From Ignavibacteria bacterium (GTDB taxonomy: Bacteria; Bacteroidota; Ignavibacteria; Tepidaquicellales; Tepidaquicellaceae): a stretch of 64,000 bases of DNA. The position numbers and the translations under genes were made by a program. The DNA is taken from NCBI GenBank assembly GCA_016709315.1, contig JADJMZ010000001.1, forward strand, positions 806,001 to 870,000, written 5' to 3'. Every line of letters begins with the position of its first letter. The first letter of the stretch is position 1. The notes beneath the pieces are model-generated. The model was not told the origin of the DNA. It did no database searches and was given only the letters and a program-made list of their open reading frames with translations. Positions 19,738 through 27,011 of the stretch are shown here, in pieces.

Positions 19738-19778
19738 ACCACCACTCCCATAATTCCCCTCCTTGCTAAGGAGAGTGT
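19738..19778. repeat. Palindromic intergenic repeat, family B, degenerate copy 3
   Basis: ACCACCACTCCC followed by CCCCTCCTTGCTAAGGAG: the family-B core hairpin with a shortened stem, and the right outer arm lost. It lies in the 655-bp gap 19382-20036, which also holds the inverted repeat at 19795. I see nothing coding in that gap. Confidence 0.55.
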
Positions 19779-19794
19779 TTCAAAACATATATTG

Positions 19795-19868
19795 TTACCA
19801 CGAAGGCGCTAAGACTCAAAGGTAAAAACTTAAAAATAATATTCTTTGTGTCTTTGGGCTTTTGTAAT
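19795..19868. repeat. Dispersed imperfect inverted repeat, CGAAGGCGCTAAG type
   Basis: Left arm (TTACCACGAAGGCGCTAAGA..., 19795-19822) is an imperfect reverse complement of the right arm (CTTTGTGTCTTTGGGCTTTT, 19844-19863), separated by an AT-rich spacer. It resembles the ACGAAGGCACGAAG/AAGGCACAAAG elements scattered in many environmental genomes (recollection, not searched). No gene function is seen. Confidence 0.55.
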
Positions 19869-20036
19869 AAAATCTATTTATGAGTTTTTTGATAGGGTTA
19901 ACTTTTCAATGTCAACCCGGGTTTTGCTTATTTCATTTTGAAAGCATTTAAATTATTTTGTAACAATGTAAATTTAAGTAACGTAATCTTTCACAAATCA
20001 CTTCTTCAAATATTAATCTTATAAATATTTTTAAGT

Positions 20037-21749
20037 ATGAAAAAAATATACACCTCAGTATTCATTTTATTTGTTTTATCGGTTTTTTCTAATCTGATAT
20101 ACTCACAGACTTTAAGCAAAGAGACAACTCAATTCATAGATAATCTTTTGAATTCATCTTATCCCGAAAAAAATCCGGGAATATCAATTCTGATTTCAGA
20201 AAACGATGTTCCTGTTTACAAAAAAGCTTTCGGTATGTCGGATATGGAATCAGGAAGTAAATCAGACCCTGAAAATTTATATGCGATCGGAAGCATGACT
20301 AAACAGTTCACAGCGGTGGGTATTCTTTGTCTTGTGAATGAAGGGAAGATAAATCTTAAAGATGACATAAGAAAATATATTCCGGACTACAACACTCACG
20401 GTAAAACTATTACTATTGAAAACTGTCTGACTCACTCAAGCGGCATTCCCAGCTTCACTGAGTTAAAGGGATTTGACAAAATTTATGATAAGAAACTCTC
20501 TAAGGATGAAATTATAAAATATTTTCAGGATGAAGAACTCATGTTTGATCCCGGAACTGATTTCAGCTATTCAAATTCGGCTTTCTTCCTTCTTGGAATT
20601 GTTATAGAAAATGTAAGCGGCATGACTTACGAAGATTTTATACAAAAGAATATTTTTGATAAGGCGGGAATGAAGCATTCATATTTCGGTAATTGGGAAA
20701 AGAAAATTCCTCTGTTTACCACCGGATATGAATCGTCTGACAATAATTCTTACGCTAAAGCATCGTACTTCGACTGGTCATGGCCGTTTTCAGCGGGAAA
20801 TATTATAAGTTCGACTTCTGATCTTCTTGAATGGAACAATGCTCTTGTGAATGAAAAATTAATTCCGGTATCTCTTCTGAAAAAAGCATGGTCGCCGTAT
20901 ATGCTGGCAGGCGGAGTTAATTCTAATTACGGTTACGGATGGAATGTTACTCAGTTAAACAATTACACCATTATCAAACATGGCGGAGCCATAAACGGAT
21001 TTTTATCTGACGGAATTTATATTCCAGAAAAGAAAATTTATATCGCAGCGTTATCAAATAATTCCGGTAAGTCTCCGGATGAAGTGACAAATAAGATTCT
21101 TTTTAAAATTCTTAATACCAATGATGAAGATCCTGTTACAATAAATCTTGATAAAAGCGCTTTTGATGAATATACAGGAGCATTTGAAGTTAACAGAGGC
21201 GGTGGCAGACTTTTGAAAAATTATTCAGCAGAGAAACAATACCGTTTTATTTCAAACGGCGGGGACAGTCTTATAATGAGCAGGACAGGCGGCGGAAAAT
21301 CCGGCTTTTTCCCATATGCAAAAGATAAATTCTTTCTGAAAAAATCGGGTAAGAGATTTGAATTCATCAGGAACAGCGAAGGAAAGATTACCGCTATGGA
21401 AGTATATGATTATCCTGTAACTCTTGGTCCGGCTGATATCTGTCAAAAAGTAAATATAGAACTGCCAACCGAAAGAAAAGAAATTACTCTCACGGCTGAG
21501 TCAATGAAAAAATTTGAAGGTGAATACGAACTTCAGCCGGGATTCATCCTGAAATTTTTTGTCGAAAACGGAAACTTATATGTTCAGCCGACCGGTCAGA
21601 AAACACTTCAGATGCATCCTGAAAGCGAGAACAAATTCTTTTTAAAAGAAGTAGATGCTCAGGCGGAGTTCGTTCAGGATGCTGACGGAAAAGTAAATAG
21701 TATGATATTTACGCAGGGACAGAAATTTGAATGTAAAAGAATTAAGTAA
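20037..21749 (+). CDS. Exported class C beta-lactamase-related serine hydrolase
   Basis: A 570-aa protein of the serine beta-lactamase-like / D-aminopeptidase family. The signal peptide is residues 1-24 (ending LIYSQ). The catalytic domain (about 30-360) has the SxxK motif SMTK (Ser86, Lys89), the Tyr-Ser-Asn motif at 178-180 and the KTG-equivalent His315-Gly-Gly. The extra C-terminal part (about 375-570) looks like two small beta-rich repeats of the DUF3471 type, both with a phenylalanine-rich 'KFFLK' stretch. It likely acts in the periplasm on peptides or peptidoglycan stems; antibiotic resistance is not implied. It stands alone, convergent with the PTS IIA gene, with a shared terminator between. 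Confidence 0.87.
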   Translation: MKKIYTSVFILFVLSVFSNLIYSQTLSKETTQFIDNLLNSSYPEKNPGISILISENDVPVYKKAFGMSDMESGSKSDPENLYAIGSMTKQFTAVGILCLVNEGKINLKDDIRKYIPDYNTHGKTITIENCLTHSSGIPSFTELKGFDKIYDKKLSKDEIIKYFQDEELMFDPGTDFSYSNSAFFLLGIVIENVSGMTYEDFIQKNIFDKAGMKHSYFGNWEKKIPLFTTGYESSDNNSYAKASYFDWSWPFSAGNIISSTSDLLEWNNALVNEKLIPVSLLKKAWSPYMLAGGVNSNYGYGWNVTQLNNYTIIKHGGAINGFLSDGIYIPEKKIYIAALSNNSGKSPDEVTNKILFKILNTNDEDPVTINLDKSAFDEYTGAFEVNRGGGRLLKNYSAEKQYRFISNGGDSLIMSRTGGGKSGFFPYAKDKFFLKKSGKRFEFIRNSEGKITAMEVYDYPVTLGPADICQKVNIELPTERKEITLTAESMKKFEGEYELQPGFILKFFVENGNLYVQPTGQKTLQMHPESENKFFLKEVDAQAEFVQDADGKVNSMIFTQGQKFECKRIK

Positions 21750-21781
21750 AATACAGAAGAAGGATTTGTTTATTTTGATCT

Positions 21782-21825
21782 TGTTCAGAATGCAAAATAT
21801 ATAAAAACATTCTGAACAGGATTTT
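21782..21825. terminator. Bidirectional terminator between convergent genes
   Basis: Perfect 11-bp stem TGTTCAGAATG (21782-21792) / CATTCTGAACA (21808-21818) with a 15-base AT loop, followed on the plus strand by a T-containing tail (ATTTTCATT). It lies between the convergent serine hydrolase (ends 21749) and PTS IIA gene (ends 21865), so it could serve both. Confidence 0.7.
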
Positions 21826-21864
21826 CATTATACTTGTAAACTAAAAGAATTAAAGATCAATAAA

Positions 21865-22341
21865 TCAAAGATCCAGATAATTCTGTTCTTCGTCTTTAAA
21901 CATCTGTAAAACTTCCGAAGGACTTCCCGCTTCAGCAAGTTTATCCCTGAAATCATCTTTGTTCATAAGTCTTGAAATCCTGCTTAACAATTTTATATGC
22001 GCATTGAGCAGGCTTTCTTTTCCGATTATAAGAAAAATAAATTTCACCGGCTCAAGGTCTATGGAATCAAAATCTATAGGATTCTTTAAAATTGCAAATG
22101 CAGCTACTATATCCTTTATCTGCTCTGTCTTTCCGTGAGGAATCGCAAAACCTTTCCCGACTCCTGTAGAAACAAGTCCTTCCCTTTCAAATACGCACTT
22201 CCTTACGCTTTCAATGTCAAGCATTAATCCGGAATTGCTTGCAAGATCAATGACTTTGTTTATGGCATCGTCCTTGTCTATGCATTCCATATCGGTAGAA
22301 ATAATTTTCTCGTTTAAAATCTCGCTGATTTTCATATACAA
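21865..22341 (-). CDS. PTS EIIA type-2 (PtsN/fructose-type) domain protein
   Basis: A 158-aa single-domain phosphotransferase EIIA. The active-site histidine is His69 in the motif FAIPHGK, preceded by the STGVG loop; the C-terminal FLIIGKESLLNAHIKLLSRI is the usual family helix. No EIIB or EIIC domain is attached and no sugar permease lies nearby, which suggests a regulatory (PtsN-like) role. An HPr homologue is encoded 25 kb away (46950-47219) and could be the phosphate donor. It is last in a probable minus-strand operon after the nucleotidyltransferase fusion (74-bp gap) and lemA, so a link to cell envelope sugar supply is possible but unproven. Confidence 0.85.
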   Translation of the reverse strand: MYMKISEILNEKIISTDMECIDKDDAINKVIDLASNSGLMLDIESVRKCVFEREGLVSTGVGKGFAIPHGKTEQIKDIVAAFAILKNPIDFDSIDLEPVKFIFLIIGKESLLNAHIKLLSRISRLMNKDDFRDKLAEAGSPSEVLQMFKDEEQNYLDL

Positions 22342-22415
22342 ATATCTAAACTGTTAGTTTTGGGGATTATTTTTAATGTTAATTTTATTAAACTTCCTGT
22401 GATTTACTTTATACA

Positions 22416-24857
22416 TTATTTGATCTTAACATAACTCTCTATCTTTTTCCTGAAATCTTTCATTAACTGCTGAGCTTTAGTCTTTGTGTTTGACTCCACA
22501 TCTAAATGCACGAGATTCCTGTTTTTATCAGGAATGCAAAGCACGGTAGAATTTTTGTCAATGAATACTTTTACTCCGTCGATCAATTCCTGCTTGTACA
22601 TGATCGTGTCCTCCATAAACTTTCTCATTATACTTCCTTTCTCTTCCTTGGAGCAGATTATGTTTTCCTTTATCATATAAAGCTTTACTGTTGACTTATC
22701 CATTTCCTCCATTGTCTGATTACTTCTCGCTATAAGATCCAGTATCTTAGCGACAGAAAACATACCGTCAGTAGAGTAAAGAAAATCCGGGAATAAAAAT
22801 CCTCCTCTTACCCCGCCGACAAATTTTACGTTTGTGTCATCACAAGCCATCATCATCGAATAATGAGTGTCTTTCACTCTGACAACTTCCACACCGAATT
22901 CCTTTGCGACAATATCAACTTCTCTTGATACCTGAACCGGCACAGCAATTTTCTTTACATCTTTTGTTACTATTAAAAACAGTTTCATAACAAGTACGAG
23001 CAGTCTGTCGCCGCTTAATAATTTCCCGTTATTCAGCGAAAGCCAGATCTTCTCACCTCCTGAGTCCATCATGAATCCGATATCATAATGTAAGGATTTC
23101 ACTACATAAGTAACATGGTCTAATAATTTTCTGTGCTCCTCTTCCGAACGGGTTATCTTTTCACTGTCCAGATGAGCTGACAGAGAAACTACTTCGCAGT
23201 TAAATTCACCGAGTATATTCGGAAATATTGTTGATGTTATTCCGTTTGAATAATCAATCACTATTTTGAATTTCCTTTTCCTGATTGCCTGAAGATCAAG
23301 ACAGTCAAGAAAATGTTTCATGTATTTAGCATTTGTTCTTTCCTGAAATTTAATTGCTCCCACCTTGTCAAAATCCGCACGCTTATATTCTTCGCTGAAA
23401 AATAATCTTTCAATTGACTTGGTCTTATTGCTGGAAAGATCCCTTCCGTCTTTGTCAAAAAAAATAATGTCTGTTGACTTTTTGTCAAAAGGAGATTTTC
23501 TTACAAATACTCCCCCCGCGCCTTCACCGCTTTTCAGTTCCTGCCTTAATATAGGAATGGGAATGACCTGCGTGTCTATTATATTCACTCCGGCTGACAA
23601 TATGCCGCTTGCTATTGACCGCTTTATCATATTCGATATATGATCACTGTCTCTGGCAATGATAACATTCTTGCCAAGACCGATTGACGATCCGTATACC
23701 GAGCCGAGTTTTGAACCGAACTCCGGATTGATCTGCAGATTTGAAAGTCCGGTGATCCTGGAATCAGTGAATAATTCACTGAAAAACCGGTCATCGTAGA
23801 TCAGACTTCTGGTGACCTTTTCGTTGTTCTCAATTTGCTTGTTATCCCATATCTTTATGCTGGAGCTTATGAAAACATTATTTCCTATGTTGCAGTTATC
23901 TCCGATAAAAACATAATCATTTATTCTTGTACCTTTTCCGATGTTACAGTTATTACCTACTACATCAAATAAAAGCCGCGATCCTGAACTGATCTTTACA
24001 TTGTTCCATACAACAGAATTTTTTATAACAGCATCTTTTTCTATAACCACATCATCGCCGATAATACTGTTATCTATTTCAGCTTTCCTGTCAATCTTCG
24101 CTTTGCGGCTGATACAGTTACCGCGTTTATCCGAAACATTAATGTATGACAATTTTCCTTTCAGAACATCCATGTTTGCTTCAATATACTCTTCCAGATT
24201 ACCTACATCTCTCCAGTATCCTTTTGTTTTGTATCCGTAAATCGGCACGCCGTTTTTTAATAAAAGCGGAAAAAGATCCTGTGAAAAGTCATAGTTTTCT
24301 CCTTCAGGTATGTAGTTAAATATTTCCTTACTGAAAAAATAAATTCCTGTATTGATCGTATCGGAAAATACTTCTGATGAAGAGGGCTTCTCAAGAAATC
24401 TTACTATCCTGTCTTTCTTATCGGTAAGCACTATACCGAACTGAAGCGGGTTCTTTGAACTGTATAATGAAAGAGTTGCAACAGTGTTTTTCTTTTCATG
24501 AAAATCTTTTATTTCAGAAAGATTAAAATCTGTCAGCACGTCACCGCTTATGACTACAAATTTATCCTTAATATATTTTTCCGCAAGCTTTACAGCTCCG
24601 GCAGTTCCAAAATCCTGATCAGGAACCACATATCTTATCTTTACTCCGAATCTGCTGCCGTCGCCAAGATACTTCTTTATTGTTTCAGGCATATAATAAA
24701 GCAGTACGACATAATCATTAATTTTATGAGTCTTTAACAAATTAATGATATGCTCTAATATCGGCTTGTTGACTATCGGTACCATCGGCTTTGGAATGTT
24801 ATTCGTAAGAGGTCTTAACCTCGTTCCGAATCCTCCCGCCATTATTACTGCCTGCAA
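22416..24857 (-). CDS. Nucleotidyltransferase / hexapeptide / phosphohexomutase-like fusion protein
   Basis: An 813-aa three-part protein of the type annotated mannose-1-phosphate guanylyltransferase. Residues 1-235 are a sugar-1-phosphate nucleotidyltransferase (MAGGFGTRLRPLT signature at 7-19, then PKPMVPI, GDVLTDF and LEKP motifs). Residues about 250-370 form a left-handed beta-helix of hexapeptide repeats. Residues 375-813 have the phosphohexomutase domain order, but its motifs are degenerate: the phosphoserine loop reads VFVRKSPFDKK instead of TASHNP, the metal loop DSGGEKI instead of DGDGDR, and the sugar loop GGVRGGF instead of GGE.SGH. The mutase half is probably inactive or regulatory. 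It supplies NDP-sugar, likely GDP-mannose. Second gene of the lemA operon (41-bp gap). Confidence 0.87.
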   Translation of the reverse strand: MQAVIMAGGFGTRLRPLTNNIPKPMVPIVNKPILEHIINLLKTHKINDYVVLLYYMPETIKKYLGDGSRFGVKIRYVVPDQDFGTAGAVKLAEKYIKDKFVVISGDVLTDFNLSEIKDFHEKKNTVATLSLYSSKNPLQFGIVLTDKKDRIVRFLEKPSSSEVFSDTINTGIYFFSKEIFNYIPEGENYDFSQDLFPLLLKNGVPIYGYKTKGYWRDVGNLEEYIEANMDVLKGKLSYINVSDKRGNCISRKAKIDRKAEIDNSIIGDDVVIEKDAVIKNSVVWNNVKISSGSRLLFDVVGNNCNIGKGTRINDYVFIGDNCNIGNNVFISSSIKIWDNKQIENNEKVTRSLIYDDRFFSELFTDSRITGLSNLQINPEFGSKLGSVYGSSIGLGKNVIIARDSDHISNMIKRSIASGILSAGVNIIDTQVIPIPILRQELKSGEGAGGVFVRKSPFDKKSTDIIFFDKDGRDLSSNKTKSIERLFFSEEYKRADFDKVGAIKFQERTNAKYMKHFLDCLDLQAIRKRKFKIVIDYSNGITSTIFPNILGEFNCEVVSLSAHLDSEKITRSEEEHRKLLDHVTYVVKSLHYDIGFMMDSGGEKIWLSLNNGKLLSGDRLLVLVMKLFLIVTKDVKKIAVPVQVSREVDIVAKEFGVEVVRVKDTHYSMMMACDDTNVKFVGGVRGGFLFPDFLYSTDGMFSVAKILDLIARSNQTMEEMDKSTVKLYMIKENIICSKEEKGSIMRKFMEDTIMYKQELIDGVKVFIDKNSTVLCIPDKNRNLVHLDVESNTKTKAQQLMKDFRKKIESYVKIK

Positions 24858-24898
24858 AGCTTTATAATGATTAATGAATAATGATTAACGAATAATGA

Positions 24899-25516
24899 TC
24901 ACTTTCCTTCTTTCTTTTTAAAGTCAAAATTAACATCCGGGGCTTTTTCACTTCCGGTTACTGCTTTGAAGTATTCTTTTTCTTTGAACCCGAATATCTT
25001 TGCCATAATAAGAGAAGGGAAACTTTTTACTTCTGTATTATAAACCTGTACTGTTTCATTGAATCTTTTTCTTTCAACGCTTATCCTGTTTTCAGTGCCT
25101 TCAAGCTGTGACTGAAGCTGAAGAAAACTCTCGTTTGTTTTAAGCTGAGGATAGTTTTCTGAAACGACAAGAAGTCTTGACAATGCTGATGAAAGCTGAT
25201 CCTGAGCTTTCTGAAACTGCTCGAATTTCTGCGGATCGCTCAGGTCTTCTGCGCTTAATTTCATCTGACCAACCCTGCTCCTTGCATCCGTAACTTCGGT
25301 CAGTACGCTTTTTTCAAAATCAGCAGCGCCCTGAACAGTCTTTACAAGATTCGGAATAAGATCGGATCTTCTCTGATACTGATTTTCTACCTGTGACCAG
25401 GCGGAAGTTACGCTCTCCTGCATTGTTACAAGAGTATTGTATCCGCAACCGTAAAAATTTGAAGAGAAAATAAAAACGATAAGTAAAAATATGATTTTTG
25501 TGATGTTTGTTCGCAT
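24899..25516 (-). CDS. lemA: LemA family lipoprotein
   Basis: A 205-aa LemA-family protein. The N-terminus is a hydrophobic signal with a lipobox-like FYGC (Cys24), followed by the family signature YNTLVTMQESVTSAWSQVE and the coiled-coil NQYQRRSDLIPNLV. Remaining helices include LSRLLVVSENYPQLKTNE and the C-terminal SFPSLIMAKIFGF, all standard for LemA. Function of the family is poorly defined; it is an envelope helical protein. Many LemA genes sit beside a TPM-domain gene, which is not the case here. First gene of the operon with the nucleotidyltransferase fusion and PTS IIA. Confidence 0.9.
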   Translation of the reverse strand: MRTNITKIIFLLIVFIFSSNFYGCGYNTLVTMQESVTSAWSQVENQYQRRSDLIPNLVKTVQGAADFEKSVLTEVTDARSRVGQMKLSAEDLSDPQKFEQFQKAQDQLSSALSRLLVVSENYPQLKTNESFLQLQSQLEGTENRISVERKRFNETVQVYNTEVKSFPSLIMAKIFGFKEKEYFKAVTGSEKAPDVNFDFKKKEGK

Positions 25517-25547
25517 ATTGTTTGTTTTATTTTGAAATATTATTTTT

Positions 25548-25578
25548 CAAAAATAGTGTTATGGGTTTTTAAATACAA
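25548..25578 (-). promoter_or_regulatory. Candidate Bacteroidota-type promoter of the lemA operon
   Basis: On the minus strand: TTG (complement of 25576-25578), 20 bases, then TATTTTTG (complement of 25548-25555). This agrees with the Bacteroidota consensus of a -33 TTTG/TTG and a -7 TAnnTTTG. The -7 box is about 32 bases before the lemA start. The IS element begins 30 bp beyond the -33 box, leaving the promoter intact. Motif match only. Confidence 0.5.
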
Positions 25579-25607
25579 TTCCTATTCTATTATGCTCTCC
25601 GGGCTTA

Positions 25608-26763
25608 ATGTACACGACAAAACTTAAAAGACACAATCTAATTCAAATATTAAATTTTCAACGGAATTCAGGATTTTTGTAAAATGATCCAACCCTTTTC
25701 TGAAAGTACTTTTTTCTTTTCTTCCGTGGTTCTTTATTCTGATTTTAATTGAACTTTCTATCCAAAGTCCAATCAGATAGCACCATAGCATTGCAATGGT
25801 TAAAAGTGCAATTAGTTTTTTTAGTTTCTCATCATCTTTAATATGTGTATTCTCTAAATTAAAACCTTTTGTTTTCATATTTCCAAAAAGATTCTCTATT
25901 GTCCATCTTTGCTTGTACATCGCTATAGCCTCGTTGGGATTGCTGCTACTGGCTATTATTAAATAGTCATTACCTACAGTCTTCTTTCCGCTTAAATAAA
26001 CTTCTTCATTATAGATGATTCTCTTTCCGGGTACAACCATATATTTGTGTAATTTCAAATGAGACAACATCGTTGTTACATCTGAGACTTTTGATTTATA
26101 TTTCGTTATTATGGATGTCTTTTTTATTCTTATATGTAAATTTATTTCTGCTTTTTTCAGATATCTGAAAAATTTACCGCTTCCAAATTCACGGTCTGCT
26201 ACTAAACATTTTATCCTTCCTTTTCCCAATATTGCCAATCCCCTTGACACTATTTCTTTCCTTTCCTCAAATGATGAATTTCCTCGCTTATTAAGCAACT
26301 CCCAGCAAAGTGGTATTGATATATTTTTATATACTAAAGCCAGCAGTAATATATTTATATCCTTTTTTCCAAATTGCCAGTTTGTCCTGTCTAACGTCAA
26401 TATAAAATTTACATGTGGCAGTGATGATATCACTAACTTTGATATTTGTAAATAATCCATCATATAATTTTCAAAAAATCTCTGCATCCTTCTGTAATTT
26501 GATTCTGACTTAACTTTAGGATTAAATATTACCGATAAATTACTCAAAGTTACTGTGCGTGCTCGAACTAAACTTACTACAAAAGATGCTATAAATTTTA
26601 ATCTTCGCTTATCGCATTTAAAATGCGGTTGTAAAATTTTCTGAATTTTATTAATATGTCTCAAATCTGACCCTTTCAATTTTATTTTTAAATAGTCGCT
26701 TATATAAAAATAATAATTCCGGGTCAGATTTTCATTTTTTATTTAAATTTTTGTCGTGTACAT
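25608..26763 (-). mobile_element. IS4-type insertion sequence, complete, 1156 bp
   Basis: The transposase gene is bounded by terminal inverted repeats: ATGTACACGACAAAA at 25608-25622 and its complement TTTTTGTCGTGTACAT ending at 26763. They match at 15 positions and then diverge slightly. The element holds one intact transposase on the minus strand and little else. I could not identify a clear target-site duplication in the flanks. It lies between the lemA promoter and the TPP riboswitch. Confidence 0.85.
25624..26679 (-). CDS. IS4-family DDE transposase
   Basis: A 351-aa DDE transposase, intact. The catalytic acidic residues can be placed: first Asp in FILTLDRTNW, second in CLVADREFGSG, and Glu in the IS4-type signature YKQRWTIENLFGNMK, where Y-R-E-K spacing fits Y-(2)-R-(3)-E-(6)-K. 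The N-terminal part (1-100) is helical and likely binds the inverted repeats. Ends of the frame lie 16 bp and 84 bp inside the inverted repeats. No frameshift or internal stop, so the element may be recently active. Confidence 0.9.
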   Translation of the reverse strand: MKGSDLRHINKIQKILQPHFKCDKRRLKFIASFVVSLVRARTVTLSNLSVIFNPKVKSESNYRRMQRFFENYMMDYLQISKLVISSLPHVNFILTLDRTNWQFGKKDINILLLALVYKNISIPLCWELLNKRGNSSFEERKEIVSRGLAILGKGRIKCLVADREFGSGKFFRYLKKAEINLHIRIKKTSIITKYKSKVSDVTTMLSHLKLHKYMVVPGKRIIYNEEVYLSGKKTVGNDYLIIASSSNPNEAIAMYKQRWTIENLFGNMKTKGFNLENTHIKDDEKLKKLIALLTIAMLWCYLIGLWIESSIKIRIKNHGRKEKSTFRKGLDHFTKILNSVENLIFELDCVF

Positions 26764-26854
26764 AGCAACTTAAGTACAATAAAATAAATAATTTTAAATT
26801 TACAAATATTTTTTACATATTGTATAAAGATTTTTCAAGTTCTTAATAATAGTA

Positions 26855-26935
26855 AAAAAAGGGGTGCTTTTTGTGCAAAAGGCTGAGATCATACCCATTG
26901 AACCTGCTACGGATAATGCCGGCGAAGGAAAGACA
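26855..26935 (+). ncRNA. TPP (THI-element) riboswitch aptamer
   Basis: All conserved THI-box blocks are present in order: GGGGTGC at 26861, CTGAGA at 26883 with the following ATACCC, GAACCTG at 26900, and GGATAATGCCGGCGAAGG at 26911. The spacing between blocks is normal for a bacterial TPP aptamer. It is followed 12 bases later by a strong terminator and then by a TonB-dependent receptor gene, so it is a transcription-attenuating riboswitch. Confidence 0.96.
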
Positions 26936-26946
26936 GAAATATTTTT

Positions 26947-27001
26947 AACGCTTAATACTTTTCCTTAAGGTTCGGAAAAGTTTTAAGCGTTTTTTATTTT
27001 T
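26947..27001 (+). terminator. Riboswitch expression platform: intrinsic terminator
   Basis: Left arm AACGCTTAA...CTTTTCC (26947-26964) pairs with GGAAAAG...TTAAGCGTT (26974-26991), 16 pairs with one internal mismatch, loop TTAAGGTTC, then TTTTTATTTTT. It ends about 11 bases before the receptor ATG. With TPP bound, transcription should stop here. The competing antiterminator was not worked out. Confidence 0.9.
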
Positions 27002-27011
27002 CAATATAATT

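Noticed and set aside
20037..21749. True beta-lactamase causing antibiotic resistance
   Set aside because: Motifs fit the wider serine hydrolase/D-aminopeptidase group, with a His-Gly-Gly in place of Lys-Thr-Gly and extra C-terminal repeats. Resistance cannot be claimed.
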